DNA of 27,755 nt from JBIOJM01 sp044450785 (GCA_044450785.1 JBIOJM010000104.1:1-27755), one strand, 5' to 3'; counted from the first letter of the stretch, positions 1-11,775 are shown. Numbers and translations are program-made. Notes: a model not told the origin generated them from the letters alone.

Positions 1-121
1 CCGATGGGGGAAGCATCGAGACCATCTGGGAGCTGCCCGACCAGCGGTCCTCCAGGGGCAGGTCCAGTGGAATCGGATTGTACACGCGCTTCGGGCGCGA
101 TCGGCGGGGCTTGCGAGCCAT
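1..121 (-). CDS. 5' end of an unidentified gene (partial, runs off the window)
   Basis: An ORF begins with ATG at 121 on the minus strand and stays open for 40 codons to the window edge. Its N-terminus is basic (MARKPRRSRPKRVYNPIPLD), followed by a more acidic stretch. About four fifths of its third codon positions are G or C, as in the real genes here, whereas the overlapping plus-strand frame is near half, so the minus reading is preferred. The ribosome-binding site is weak (a GGA about ten bases upstream). I do not recognise the family. There is no signal peptide or membrane segment in the visible part, so it is probably cytoplasmic. Confidence 0.5.
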   Translation of the reverse strand, partial: MARKPRRSRPKRVYNPIPLDLPLEDRWSGSSQMVSMLPPS

Positions 122-183
122 CAGAGTCGTCCGTTGTCGCGACGCCGGATGATCGTGTTTCGAGGACGCGGATGACAGCCTGA

Positions 184-441
184 CGGCGGCACACGGCCAC
201 CCATGAGCACACACGGCCGCTCTTCGGCAAGAGCGGCGGCGAATGGATCGCGTCGCTGAATGGCTCGCGTGTTTCGCCGGTCCTTGACTATGACCCGCTC
301 AGCATCTCCGGTGAGCGGGACGGGCGTCTATCCTGGGTGCCGTATCGGGGAAGCAGCATCTGGATCACCTCCTTGCCAGGGAATGGCGATCAATCAATGG
401 GCGCTTCGTTTCGGATTGGTCTTGGACCTAAACAATATTGA
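184..441 (+). pseudogene. start-less coding remnant, probably the 3' end of a lost gene
   Basis: Between an in-frame TGA at 181-183 and a TGA at 439-441 lies an 85-codon reading frame with no upstream ATG, GTG or TTG in a credible position. Its translation looks protein-like: it contains WIASLNGSRVSPVLDYDPLS and RLSWVPYRGSSIWITSLPG, and ends in FRIGLGPKQY, a beta-strand-rich, aromatic C-terminus. About two thirds of third positions are G/C, less than in neighbouring genes, which fits decay. I cannot name a family. It could also be a chance open frame in GC-rich DNA; the 77-codon frame starting at 260 looks less protein-like. Confidence 0.3.
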
Positions 442-611
442 CGAAATCCGTAACCGTCAAGCCTCAAGAAAATTATTTCTTTTCCATCGCTAAAAGATGT
501 AGAATCGACCGCCGGCCAAACTCGGTGCCCCATTTGCTTGGGGCTTGCCATTTCAGCCGCTCACGGCGGGCTGTTCGCGCTGATCGAGGCGCATCGGGAG
601 CGGGAGGCGAC
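442..611 (+). promoter_or_regulatory. AT-richer leader upstream of the glycosyltransferase genes, possible promoter
   Basis: This stretch precedes the first glycosyltransferase start at 612. Around 430-505 it is clearly AT-richer than the surroundings. A loose sigma70-like pair is TTTCTT at 476-481 and TAGAAT at 500-505 with an 18-bp spacer. The -35 match is poor, so this is a weak proposal for the promoter of the 612-6445 gene run. No hairpin or operator stood out. Confidence 0.25.
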
Positions 612-1436
612 ATGCCCGTGCTCAGCGTGATCGTACCGGCTCACGACGACGAGGCGACAATCCGGCCGGCATTGCGGAGCGTCGAGGAGGCGGTGGTCTA
701 TCTGCGGAGCAAACCGGGCCACGCGCGGGCCTCGGCCGAGGTGATCGTGGTCGACGACGGCTCGCGCGACGGCACCCTCGCCACGATCATCGACGTCGCC
801 CAGGGTAAGGACCTGTTCCGGATTTTCCACCGGCGGCTGCCGAGCAGCCCCGGCTCGGCCCGCAACGCCGGAGCGTCCCTCGCGGCCGGCGACGTGCTCG
901 TCTTCCTGGACGCCGACGACCTCTTCCTCGAGGATCACCTGGTCGAGTGCTGCCAGGCGCTGGAAGATCCGGCCGTCGATTTCGTCAAGACGGGTGTGGC
1001 CCTGTCCGATCCCGTCCATCGCGATTGGCGGGCGCGCATCGGCAATAGCCTCGCGATCAACCTGGCGGTCCGGCGGCGCTGCCACGAGTTCGTCGGAGGA
1101 TTTCCCGACGTCCACCTGTTCCGGCGCTCGGGCGACGCCTTCGAGCCGTGGATCGACGTCTTCCGACTGATCGAGGACGTGCACTACAACAGCCTGCTTG
1201 GCCGTTTCTTCCGTCATGCGGACCTCGCCAGGGAGACTGTCCGCTACATGCGCAGGCCGGGCAACTCGTTCGACCGGCAATACGCCAAGTTTCAAGCCCC
1301 GCCGGGAGGGTTTCGGGAGACGGTGGACCTCGAGTTTGATTTCCGGGTCCGGCTCAGCAAGCTGATCCTGGATTACCAGTGCAAGCTGCTGGAAAGCAAG
1401 CGGTCAGAGGCCGGCGTGCCGGCCGGCGGTCGCTGA
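612..1436 (+). CDS. family 2 (GT-A) glycosyltransferase
   Basis: A 274-residue glycosyltransferase that would move a sugar from a nucleotide-sugar donor to a glycan or lipid acceptor. The N-terminus has the GT2 pattern: beta strand LSVIVPAHDDEATI, then VVDDGSRDGT at about 47-55, SARNAGASLAAGD at about 82-94 and the metal-binding DxD-type motif FLDADD at about 98-103. The C-terminal half, after about 180, is less conserved and has no membrane helix, so a cytoplasmic or peripheral enzyme is likely. I chose ATG 612 because GGGAGG lies just upstream and the GT2 fold starts at once; the frame is open back to 438 but that extension is not conserved-looking. It is followed after 37 bases by another glycan gene in the same direction. 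The specific sugar cannot be deduced. Confidence 0.85.
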   Translation: MPVLSVIVPAHDDEATIRPALRSVEEAVVYLRSKPGHARASAEVIVVDDGSRDGTLATIIDVAQGKDLFRIFHRRLPSSPGSARNAGASLAAGDVLVFLDADDLFLEDHLVECCQALEDPAVDFVKTGVALSDPVHRDWRARIGNSLAINLAVRRRCHEFVGGFPDVHLFRRSGDAFEPWIDVFRLIEDVHYNSLLGRFFRHADLARETVRYMRRPGNSFDRQYAKFQAPPGGFRETVDLEFDFRVRLSKLILDYQCKLLESKRSEAGVPAGGR

Positions 1437-1473
1437 GCGGCCCGCCCCCATGAATCGGGGGCCGGGGGAAACG

Positions 1474-3504
1474 ATGGACGGCATCCGTGCGATTGCGGCG
1501 ATCTGTTCATGGCCTGAGGAGCGGCCCCAGGTCCAGGAGCCTCCGCCGGCGCCCGGCTGGCTGGGGGATGGGGCCTCAGCACTGCTGGCGCGTGAGCTGT
1601 CGGAGCAAACCCGTCTGGTCGTCGAGCTCGGCTCGTGGGTGGGCCTGTCGACCCGCTTCATCGCCGATCACGCGCCCCATGCCGTCGTGATCGCCGTCGA
1701 TCATTGGGCCGGCAGCCCGGAGCATCAACGCAAGCCAACCTGGAAGGCGATGCTGCCGACGCTCTATGAGACGTTCCTGGCGCTCTGTTGGGATTATCGC
1801 CATCGGGTGATCCCGCTCCGGATGACCACCCTGGAAGGCTTGCGCGTCGTCGCGGGGCACGGCCTCGAGCCGGACTTGATTTATGTTGACGCGGAGCACA
1901 GCGACGTTGCCGTCACCGGCGAGATCGAGCTGATTCGCCGCTCGTTTCCGCGGGCCGCGATCATCGGTGACGATTACGACTGGCCCGGGATCGCGCCGGC
2001 AATGGCCGATGCGGCGCGCCGGCACAACCTTGTCTTGGAGACGGCCGGCACCGCGGAGCGAGGCCGGGCGTGGAAGCTCACCGCATCGCAGTCGAAACCC
2101 TCGTCCGTCCCGGAGCCCGCGCCCATCTCGGTCATCGCGCCGCTTGCCGGCCCGCCGGCCCTCGGGGCGGTGCCGGCATCGTTGGCGCTGACCCACACGC
2201 GGCGCGCGGGCGGGTCCGTCGACTGCGCGACGGCGCGCGCCGCGACCCATGAGCCGCGATATCTCACATTCCCGGATCTCACTCCCGAGGCGGGGCTCTA
2301 TCCAATCGCTCGGATCATCGACGAGCTGGGCCGGCGCCGGCCGGACATCCCCGTCCTGGTCGTCGACCAGGACGGGGCCGCCGGGGCGCTGTTCACCTGC
2401 GGGATCGATCCGACGGCGCACAAGAACCTCCAGGTGATGCACGGCGACGGCGATTCGCGGCGGCATTGGAGCGTGACCCGCGTCGCCCTGTTGCCGTGGC
2501 TGGCACCGGAGCTCTCGCCGGCCAGGGCGGTGGAAGCGATCGTCAACGGCATCCCCGTCGTCGCCAGCGACCGCGGGGCAATCGTGGAGGCCCTCGGCCG
2601 GGCCGGCCTGGTCCTGCCGCTGCCGCACCGGCTGACGCCCTCATCCCGATCCCTGCCGACGGCCGCCGAAATGGCTCCTTGGGTCGACCTGATCCTTCAG
2701 CTCTGGGACGACCCTGCCTTCTACGACGAGCATCGCCGGCTCGCGCTGGCCGAGGCCGAGCGGCTCGCGGCCGTGGTTGAAGGGCAAGCGCGGATTGCGT
2801 TGCCGCCCGCTCCGCCCAGCGAGCGGAGCACGTACCTTGTCCTGGTGCCGTTCCTGGAACGCATCGATCCGGCCTGCGAGCGCGGTCTGTATCAACTCGA
2901 GGCCGCCGGCCTGCGGGTGGTCCGCAAGCCGGGATGCTCGGCGATCGACCTGGCCCGTAGCGAACTGGCCTCCGATGCCCTGCACGACGGGGCCGAGGCG
3001 ATTCTGTTCATCGACTCCGACATCGCCTTCGATCCGGCGGACGCCCTGCGAATCCTGGCGCGGCTCGAGCCCGTCGTGGCCGGGGTCTACGCCAAGAAGA
3101 ACCAGCGCGAGCTGGCCTGTATCTTCGCGGAGGGGATCAAGAACGTGGTCTTCGGGCCCGCCGCCCCGGGCCTCTACCTCCTCAAGTACGCCTCGGCGGG
3201 CTTTCTGCGCGTTCGCTCCGCCGTCCTTCGCCGGATGGTCGCGGACCTGCGTCTGCCCCTGTGCAATACGCTCTGGGGCAGGGGCTTCTGGCCGTTCTTC
3301 ATGCCGGCGATCGTCGAGCCGAAACCCGGCGTGTTGCACTACTTGGCCGAGGATTGGGCTTTCTGTCATCGACTCCGCCAGATCGGCATCAACCCGATGG
3401 CCGACACGTCGATCCGGCTCTTCCACGTGGGCGCCCATGGCTTCGGCTGGGAAGACGCCGGCTCGGAGGTCTATCGCTACCGGTCCTACACTTATTTCCT
3501 GTGA
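1474..3504 (+). CDS. three-part fusion: class I SAM methyltransferase, GT-B-like segment, GT-A-like domain
   Basis: A 676-residue fusion. Residues about 45-200 are a class I SAM-dependent methyltransferase of the Methyltransf_24 type: VVELGSWVGLSTRFIA is the SAM-binding glycine loop, VIAVDHWAG the acidic strand after it, and DLIYVDAEHS the later strand. Residues about 255-400 resemble the C-terminal half of a GT-B glycosyltransferase (LLPWLAPELSPARAVEAIVN, then GIPVVASDRGAIVEAL) with no matching N-terminal half. Residues about 453-676 form a GT-A-like domain with the DxD motif FIDSDIAF at about 512-519 and a tail with EDWAFCHRLRQIG typical of such enzymes. ATG 1474 is preferred over ATG 1450 because GGGGGA lies a few bases upstream of it. 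It probably modifies a polysaccharide or surface glycan together with its neighbours; acceptor and linkage are unknown. Confidence 0.75.
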   Translation: MDGIRAIAAICSWPEERPQVQEPPPAPGWLGDGASALLARELSEQTRLVVELGSWVGLSTRFIADHAPHAVVIAVDHWAGSPEHQRKPTWKAMLPTLYETFLALCWDYRHRVIPLRMTTLEGLRVVAGHGLEPDLIYVDAEHSDVAVTGEIELIRRSFPRAAIIGDDYDWPGIAPAMADAARRHNLVLETAGTAERGRAWKLTASQSKPSSVPEPAPISVIAPLAGPPALGAVPASLALTHTRRAGGSVDCATARAATHEPRYLTFPDLTPEAGLYPIARIIDELGRRRPDIPVLVVDQDGAAGALFTCGIDPTAHKNLQVMHGDGDSRRHWSVTRVALLPWLAPELSPARAVEAIVNGIPVVASDRGAIVEALGRAGLVLPLPHRLTPSSRSLPTAAEMAPWVDLILQLWDDPAFYDEHRRLALAEAERLAAVVEGQARIALPPAPPSERSTYLVLVPFLERIDPACERGLYQLEAAGLRVVRKPGCSAIDLARSELASDALHDGAEAILFIDSDIAFDPADALRILARLEPVVAGVYAKKNQRELACIFAEGIKNVVFGPAAPGLYLLKYASAGFLRVRSAVLRRMVADLRLPLCNTLWGRGFWPFFMPAIVEPKPGVLHYLAEDWAFCHRLRQIGINPMADTSIRLFHVGAHGFGWEDAGSEVYRYRSYTYFL

Positions 3505-3535
3505 AGATCCATCCACGCGTTGGGGAGTCATGGTC

Positions 3536-6445
3536 ATGTCGAGTGGCGAGAGTCAGCTCGTACCGGGGTCTGAGGTTCCTCAACTCGGCGACATCCGCCA
3601 GATCGAGCGTCAGTTTCACCAGATCGTCCAGGTCGATCCCAACAATCCAAGCGTTCATTTCATCCTGGGAGCGATCTCGCACAGGGAGGGCCTGCACGAG
3701 GCGGCCGTCGAGTCGCTGGGCAAGGCGATCGCGCTGGACCCGACCAACCCCGACTTCCATTGCGTGCTTGGTTCGGCCTGCATGGCCCTGGGTCGTCTCG
3801 ACACGGCGGCAGGCGCTTTTCGGGAGGCGCTTCGGCTCCGGCCCGACGAGATCCGGGCCCTTAACGGCCTGGGGAACATGTTCAGTTTACAGGGCCGGCA
3901 CGACGAGGCCGCCGACTGCTTCCGGCGCCTCCTCTCGCTCCGTCCGGGAGACGCACCGGCCCTGGCGAGCTTGGCCAATGCCCTGATGGCACAGGGCCGG
4001 CTGGAGGAGGTCGCATCCGCCTGCCACCAAGCCCTTCAGCGCGGGCAGGAAAACGCCGAGGCGCGGCGGAACCTGGGCTTGATCGCCATGCAGCGCGGCC
4101 GCCTCGACGAGGCGGCCGCCTCTTTTCAGAAAGTGGCTGAGCTCCGGGCGGACGACGCCGAAACCCGCAACGACCTGGGCGTCGTCCTGGGACGGCTGGG
4201 GCGGCGGGAGGAAGCCGAGGCCAGCTACCGCGAGGCGCTCCGGCTGCGGCCCGGCTTCCCCGACGCGCACAACAACCTGGGAAACGTCCTCCGCAACCGC
4301 GGCCGGCACGACGAGGCCGTCGCCTGCTTCCGTGAGGCGCTGCGCCTGCGGCCCAACTACGCCGAGGCGCACAACAACCTCGGTATCACCCTTCGGGCGC
4401 AGGGCAAGCACGACGAGGCGATCGCCAACTACCAGCGCGCCCTGGCGCTGCGGCCGACCTACGCCGAAGCGCACAATAACATGGGCTTCGCCCTGGCGCA
4501 CCGGGGCAAGCCCGATGCGGCCATCATCTGCTACCAGCAGGCCGCGCGACTCAAGGCCGACTACTTCGAGGCCAATCATAACCTCGGCAACGTCCTTTCC
4601 GAGCAGGGTCGGTTCGACGAGTCCGTGGCCGCGTACCACGAGGCGCTTCGGGTCCGACCGGATGAGCCCAGGGTCCTGAAGTGCCTGGCCATCACGCTCT
4701 CTCGACAAAACAAGTTCGATGAGGCCGTCGCCACCTTCCAGCGGGCGGTCAAGGTCCGGCCCGACTTCTCCGATGCCTGGAACGACCTGGGGATCACCCT
4801 CGCCCGCCAGAACAAGCACGCCGAGGCAATCACGGCCTACCGCGAGGCGATCAAGTTCCGGCCCGATTACCCCGAGGCTCACAACAACCTGGGCAACGCG
4901 GTTCGCACCGTGGGCCGGTTCGACGAATCGCTCGACTGCTACCGCAAGGCGCTGACCCTTCGTCCCGACTACGCCGACGCCCACAACAATTACGGCATCG
5001 CGCTCGCCGAGATGGGGCGGTTCGACGAGGCGGTCGCCAGTTACACCCGCTGCCTCGAGCTGCGGCCCAACCACGTCGACGCCCACATGAACCGCGCCTT
5101 GACCTGGCTGCGCAAGCGAGACTATGCGCAAGGATGGGCCGAGTACGAGTGGCGATGGAAGAAACGCAACCTGACGAACCGGCCGCTGATTCAGCCCCAA
5201 TGGAACGGCTTTCCCCTCGAGGGCCGAACGATCCTGCTGATCACCGAGCAAGGCTTCGGCGACGTCTTGCAGTTCATCCGGTACGCACCGATCCTCAAGA
5301 GCCAGGGCGCCCGCGTCGTCTTCGAATGTCCCGAGAAGCTAATCAAGCTGGTGACTGGCTGTCCCGGCGTCGACGTGCTCATCCCGCAAGGCGCCCCGCT
5401 GCCCGCCTACGACGTCTATGCGCCGCTCTTGACCGTGCCCGGCTTGGTCGGCACGTCCCTGGCGAGGATCCCGAATCAGGTGCCCTATATCCCAACCGAC
5501 CCCCAGCTCGTCGACAAATGGCGGCGGGAGCTATCAAACGATCGCGAGTTCAAGGTGGGCATCAACTGGCAGGGCAATCCGAAATACGCGGGCGACTTTC
5601 ACCGTTCGATCCCCTTGAAGTTCTTCGAGCCGCTGGCACGAGTGCCCGGCGTTCGGTTGTTCAGCTTGCAGAAGAATGACGGGGTCGAGCAGCTCGCGCA
5701 AATTGCGAGTGTTTTTCCGGTGACCGACCTCGGCGGCCGGCTCGATGTGGATACGGGCCCGTTCGTCGACACCGCGGCCGCGATGACCTGCCTCGACCTG
5801 TTCATCACGTCCGACACCGCGGTGGCCCACCTCGCCGGCGCGCTGGGAGTGCCTGTCTGGATGGCGCTTTCCACGACGCCCGACTGGCGCTGGCTAGCCG
5901 GGCGCGAGGACAATCCCTGGTACCCGACGATGCGGATCTTCCGCCAGGAAACGTTCATGGATTGGCCGCCGGTCTTTGCTCGGATCGCCGCCGAGCTGCG
6001 CAAGCTCATCCCCGACTCTCTGCCGACTCGGTCGGTCGTCATCGAGGCGGCGCCCGGCGAGCTGATCGATAAGATCACGATCCTGGAAATCAAGGTCGAG
6101 CGGATCAGCGAGCCCGCCAAGCTGCAAAATGTGCGGACCGAGCTCGAGACGTTGCGAACGGCGCGCGACCGGACAATCCTGCCGTCGGAGGAGCTGGCGG
6201 CGCTGACGGCCGAGCTGCGTATGGTCAATGAAGCACTCTGGGAGATCGAAGACGCGATCCGAGGCTGCGAGCGTGAGGGTGACTTCGGGCCGAAGTTCGT
6301 CGAGCTGGCCCGCTCGGTCTACCGCAACAACGACCTGCGTGCCGCGCTCAAGCGGCGGATCAACGAGCGGCTCGGTTCAGAGATCGTCGAGGAGAAGTCG
6401 TACTCGCCCATCTCCCATGTTTCCCAACCACCAACCCGTCCGTAA
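3536..6445 (+). CDS. TPR-rich glycosyltransferase (GT9-like) with C-terminal DUF6165 domain
   Basis: A 969-residue protein in three parts. Residues 35-510 are fourteen consecutive 34-residue tetratricopeptide repeats, many starting with a P-x-Y/D-x-E-A-H-N-N-L-G pattern; a fifteenth, degenerate repeat spans about 511-544. Residues about 545-825 resemble heptosyltransferase-like family 9 transferases: TILLITEQGFGDVLQFIRYA near the start and SDTAVAHLAGALGVPVWMA near the donor-binding end. Residues about 830-955 match my memory of DUF6165 (APGELIDKITILEIKVERIS), a helical domain of unknown role. No signal peptide is visible. The start at 3536 lies 8 bases after GGGGAG; ATG 3530, two codons earlier, is too close to it. 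It follows the fusion gene after 31 bases and is probably co-transcribed. TPR-transferases of this kind often glycosylate proteins, but the substrate here is unknown. Confidence 0.85.
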   Translation: MSSGESQLVPGSEVPQLGDIRQIERQFHQIVQVDPNNPSVHFILGAISHREGLHEAAVESLGKAIALDPTNPDFHCVLGSACMALGRLDTAAGAFREALRLRPDEIRALNGLGNMFSLQGRHDEAADCFRRLLSLRPGDAPALASLANALMAQGRLEEVASACHQALQRGQENAEARRNLGLIAMQRGRLDEAAASFQKVAELRADDAETRNDLGVVLGRLGRREEAEASYREALRLRPGFPDAHNNLGNVLRNRGRHDEAVACFREALRLRPNYAEAHNNLGITLRAQGKHDEAIANYQRALALRPTYAEAHNNMGFALAHRGKPDAAIICYQQAARLKADYFEANHNLGNVLSEQGRFDESVAAYHEALRVRPDEPRVLKCLAITLSRQNKFDEAVATFQRAVKVRPDFSDAWNDLGITLARQNKHAEAITAYREAIKFRPDYPEAHNNLGNAVRTVGRFDESLDCYRKALTLRPDYADAHNNYGIALAEMGRFDEAVASYTRCLELRPNHVDAHMNRALTWLRKRDYAQGWAEYEWRWKKRNLTNRPLIQPQWNGFPLEGRTILLITEQGFGDVLQFIRYAPILKSQGARVVFECPEKLIKLVTGCPGVDVLIPQGAPLPAYDVYAPLLTVPGLVGTSLARIPNQVPYIPTDPQLVDKWRRELSNDREFKVGINWQGNPKYAGDFHRSIPLKFFEPLARVPGVRLFSLQKNDGVEQLAQIASVFPVTDLGGRLDVDTGPFVDTAAAMTCLDLFITSDTAVAHLAGALGVPVWMALSTTPDWRWLAGREDNPWYPTMRIFRQETFMDWPPVFARIAAELRKLIPDSLPTRSVVIEAAPGELIDKITILEIKVERISEPAKLQNVRTELETLRTARDRTILPSEELAALTAELRMVNEALWEIEDAIRGCEREGDFGPKFVELARSVYRNNDLRAALKRRINERLGSEIVEEKSYSPISHVSQPPTRP
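3638..5167 (+). repeat. array of fifteen 102-bp units encoding TPR motifs
   Basis: The TPR coding region has exact 102-base periodicity, with no insertions between units, from 3638 to 5167. Units 7, 8, 9, 13 and 14 are the most alike, sharing the coding of EAHNNLGN/I, which suggests recent duplication or gene conversion inside the array. This is a coding repeat, not a CRISPR or satellite. Confidence 0.85.
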
Positions 6446-6459
6446 CCAGGTCGATCCAG

Positions 6460-8058
6460 ATGGAAGTTCCGCAATTGATCGAGGCCCTCTCCGCCCCGTC
6501 CGCCTATCCCCAGCCGGTCGAAACGGTGGAGGTTCACCAGACGCACATCTCCGTCGTCTTCCTGGCCGGTTCGCTCGCCTACAAGATCAAGAAACCCGTC
6601 GACCTGGGCTTCGTGAGCTACCGCACACTGGAGCGACGACGCCACTTCTGCGAGGAAGAGGTCCGCTTGAACCGGCGCCTGGCGCCCGAGATCTATCTCG
6701 GGGTCGTCGCCGTGACCCTGCAGGACGGGGCGATCCGGATGGACGGCACCGGCGAGGTTGTCGAATGGGCGGTCAAGATGAAACGGCTCCCGGATGCGGC
6801 GACGCTCCGCGCACACCTGGAGCGTGGCGATGCCGGAGTCGAGGCGCTTGAGCAATTGGCTTGCCGGCTCGCCCGGTTCCATGCCGCGGCCGACTCCGGC
6901 GACAAGGTCGCCGCCGGCGGTTCCCTCGAGGCGATCTCCCGGAACGCACGAGAGAACTTCGAGCAGTCGGCGCCCCAGGTGGGTGTCACGCTCAGCAAAT
7001 CGACCCTCGATCGGCTCAAGGTTCGGACCGACGCGGCCTTGGCCCACCGCCGGAGCATCATCGAGGATCGCGCCCTCCGAGGCATCCCCCGCGACACCCA
7101 CGGCGATCTCCGGCTCGATCACGTCTATTGGTTCCCGGAGCGGAATCCGCCGGGTGACTGGATCATGGTTGACTGCATCGAATTCGACGCGCGATTCCGC
7201 TACGCCGACCCCGTTGCCGACGTCGCCTTCCTTGCCATGGAGCTGACGCTTCTTGGCCGCGGTGATCTCGCCGGGTCGTTCGTCGACGCCTATCTTCGCG
7301 CCTCGGGAGACGAGCAAGGCCGCTCGCTGCTGCCGTTCTACAAGGCGTACCGCGCCGTGGTCCGCGCCAAGGTGGAAGGGATGAAGCTCGCGCAGGATGA
7401 GATTCCCGAAATCCAGCGGAACGCGGCCCAAACCCAGTCCCGCGCCCTCTGGCTCTTTGCCCTCGCCGAACTCGAGGATGCGTGCAGGAGGCCCTGCCTG
7501 GTGCTTCTTGCCGGCCTGCCGGGAACCGGGAAGTCGTCCCTGGCCCGCGCTTTGGCCGGGCCGGCCGGGTTCGCCGTGATCCGATCGGACGAGGTCCGCA
7601 AAGAGCTGGCCGGCCGGTATGGTCCGAGTTCGGCTCCCGCCGCGTTCGGCGAAGATCTCTATTCGCCGGACTGGAACGAGCGGACGTATGCCGAGTGCCT
7701 GCGCCGGGCTGAGGAACTCATCTTCGAGGGGAAACGTGTGCTCATCGATGCCAGCTTTCGCGAGGAAGCACGGCGCCGCCTCTTCCTCGAGGCCGCCTGC
7801 CGATGGGGGATCACCGGGTGCCTGCTCCTCTGCCGAGCCGAGCCGGATGTGATCCGCGACAGGCTCGCAAGTCGCCGGGGCGATGTATCCGATGCCGATG
7901 GGATGATCTATGAGGAAAGCACCAGGCGCTGGGACGAACCGAGTCCACTGACACGCAAGGTCACTCGCGAGATCGCGACCGATGGGAGCCAGGCGCACTC
8001 TCTCACCCAGGCCCTCGAAGTGCTGCAGGAGTTCGGTCTCCTTGGTCGGGAAGGATGA
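6460..8058 (+). CDS. bifunctional aminoglycoside-phosphotransferase-like / P-loop kinase protein
   Basis: A 532-residue protein joining two kinase-like domains (COG2187 plus COG0645 type). The N-terminal part, about 20-330, is an APH/choline-kinase-like fold: AYKIKKPVDLGFVSY is the ATP-lysine region, HGDLRLDHVYW near 214 stands for the catalytic loop and CIEFDARFRYADPVADVAF for the metal-binding segment. The C-terminal part has Walker A GLPGTGKSS at 352-360, followed by VIRSDEVRKELAG, a gluconate/shikimate-kinase-like lid and base pattern, and VLIDASFREEARR. The substrate is unknown. I recall a similar protein in the mycobacterial DosR regulon (Rv2004c), which fits the stress genes further right. 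The start lacks a strong Shine-Dalgarno but the domain begins soon after. It converges on the acetate-CoA ligase gene with 62 bases between. Confidence 0.85.
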   Translation: MEVPQLIEALSAPSAYPQPVETVEVHQTHISVVFLAGSLAYKIKKPVDLGFVSYRTLERRRHFCEEEVRLNRRLAPEIYLGVVAVTLQDGAIRMDGTGEVVEWAVKMKRLPDAATLRAHLERGDAGVEALEQLACRLARFHAAADSGDKVAAGGSLEAISRNARENFEQSAPQVGVTLSKSTLDRLKVRTDAALAHRRSIIEDRALRGIPRDTHGDLRLDHVYWFPERNPPGDWIMVDCIEFDARFRYADPVADVAFLAMELTLLGRGDLAGSFVDAYLRASGDEQGRSLLPFYKAYRAVVRAKVEGMKLAQDEIPEIQRNAAQTQSRALWLFALAELEDACRRPCLVLLAGLPGTGKSSLARALAGPAGFAVIRSDEVRKELAGRYGPSSAPAAFGEDLYSPDWNERTYAECLRRAEELIFEGKRVLIDASFREEARRRLFLEAACRWGITGCLLLCRAEPDVIRDRLASRRGDVSDADGMIYEESTRRWDEPSPLTRKVTREIATDGSQAHSLTQALEVLQEFGLLGREG

Positions 8059-8120
8059 TCCCGCCGGTGGCTCAAAGGGGGAAACCGCCTCCCCGAGTCG
8101 CGTTCGCACCGCGGCCGGAT

Positions 8121-10874
<2,754 letters not shown>

Positions 10875-10890
10875 GTTCTCGTTCCAGAAG

Positions 10891-11775
10891 TCAGTAAGTC
10901 TCGACCAGGATTCGCCCAGCCTTCCGCATTGCCCGCAACGAATTCAAGGAGGAGCCGTCCTGTCGTGCTTCGTCCATACAGACGGCCTCGATGCCCTCTT
11001 CCAACCCCTTCAAGCCGCAAATGTAGAGATACGTATTATCTTGGCTAAACAGCTCTCGGAGTTCGCCGATGCACTCGGCCATCCGGTGCTGGACATACAA
11101 TCGGCGGCCATCCGAGGTCGTCTGCTCACGGGAAAACGCCAAGACGAGCCGGTAACCGGGGCGGTCCCGGAACGCTTCGAATTCGGCCCGATACAGGCAC
11201 TCGGCCTCGGTGCGCACTCCGAAAAAAAGATACACCGCCCCGGTCCACTCAGGCAACTCGAAATAGATCCGCCGCAGGAAAGCGCGGAACGGGGCAATGC
11301 CGGTACCCGTTGCAACCAGGATCAGGTTCGAGGCCGGGTCTTCGGGCAGAAGAAGCGTCTTGCCGGTGGGGCCGGTGATGGCAACTTGATCGCCGGGCTT
11401 CAGGTTGCACAGGTAGTTGGAGGCGATCCCCCGGTGCAGATGGTGAGAGGCGATCTCAGTGAAGACCAGTCGCTTGACGCACAGCGAGGCGCTTGTGCCG
11501 TGACCGTCGTCACCCCGCCGGCTGGATGCGATCGAATAAAGCCGCAGCGTGTTGGGACGCCCCCGGTCATCGACACCCGCGGGCAGCACCCCAAGGCTCT
11601 GCCCCTCCAGGTAGCGGTAGTTGAGCCCAGAGAGGTCGAGCGTGATGTGACGTACGTCGTCATGGCCCGGCGGGGTGAGCCGTGCGTTTGCAACGACTCG
11701 GGCGATCCCAGGCGCCGAGACCCGATAGAGGTTGAGCGGAATCGCCTCGCGGCTCGACTGAAACGGAGAACTCAT
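10891..11775 (-). CDS. ferredoxin--NADP(+) reductase, plant type
   Basis: A 294-residue FAD enzyme that passes electrons between ferredoxin or flavodoxin and NADP(H). Family marks are the FAD-binding RLYSIASS, the NADP-binding LVATGTGIAPFRAFLRRIYF, YICGLKGLEEGIE, and the C-terminal ILVETY whose last tyrosine stacks on the flavin in plant-type reductases. There is no phycobilisome-linker or membrane domain at the N-terminus. The frame is open to 11847, but ATG 11775 is preferred: GGAG lies ten bases upstream and the serine-rich extension looks non-coding. It is transcribed divergently from the pyruvate:ferredoxin oxidoreductase, whose reduced ferredoxin would be its natural substrate, and upstream of the acetate-CoA ligase. 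Confidence 0.9.
   Translation of the reverse strand: MSSPFQSSREAIPLNLYRVSAPGIARVVANARLTPPGHDDVRHITLDLSGLNYRYLEGQSLGVLPAGVDDRGRPNTLRLYSIASSRRGDDGHGTSASLCVKRLVFTEIASHHLHRGIASNYLCNLKPGDQVAITGPTGKTLLLPEDPASNLILVATGTGIAPFRAFLRRIYFELPEWTGAVYLFFGVRTEAECLYRAEFEAFRDRPGYRLVLAFSREQTTSDGRRLYVQHRMAECIGELRELFSQDNTYLYICGLKGLEEGIEAVCMDEARQDGSSLNSLRAMRKAGRILVETY

Noticed and set aside
3638..5167. CRISPR-like or satellite repeat
   Set aside because: The 102-base period is continuous coding for TPR motifs with no spacers.
3887..5251. 454-codon antisense ORF across the TPR region
   Set aside because: It mirrors the 102-base repeat of the TPR gene and arises from GC-rich codons; the sense frame has clear domains.
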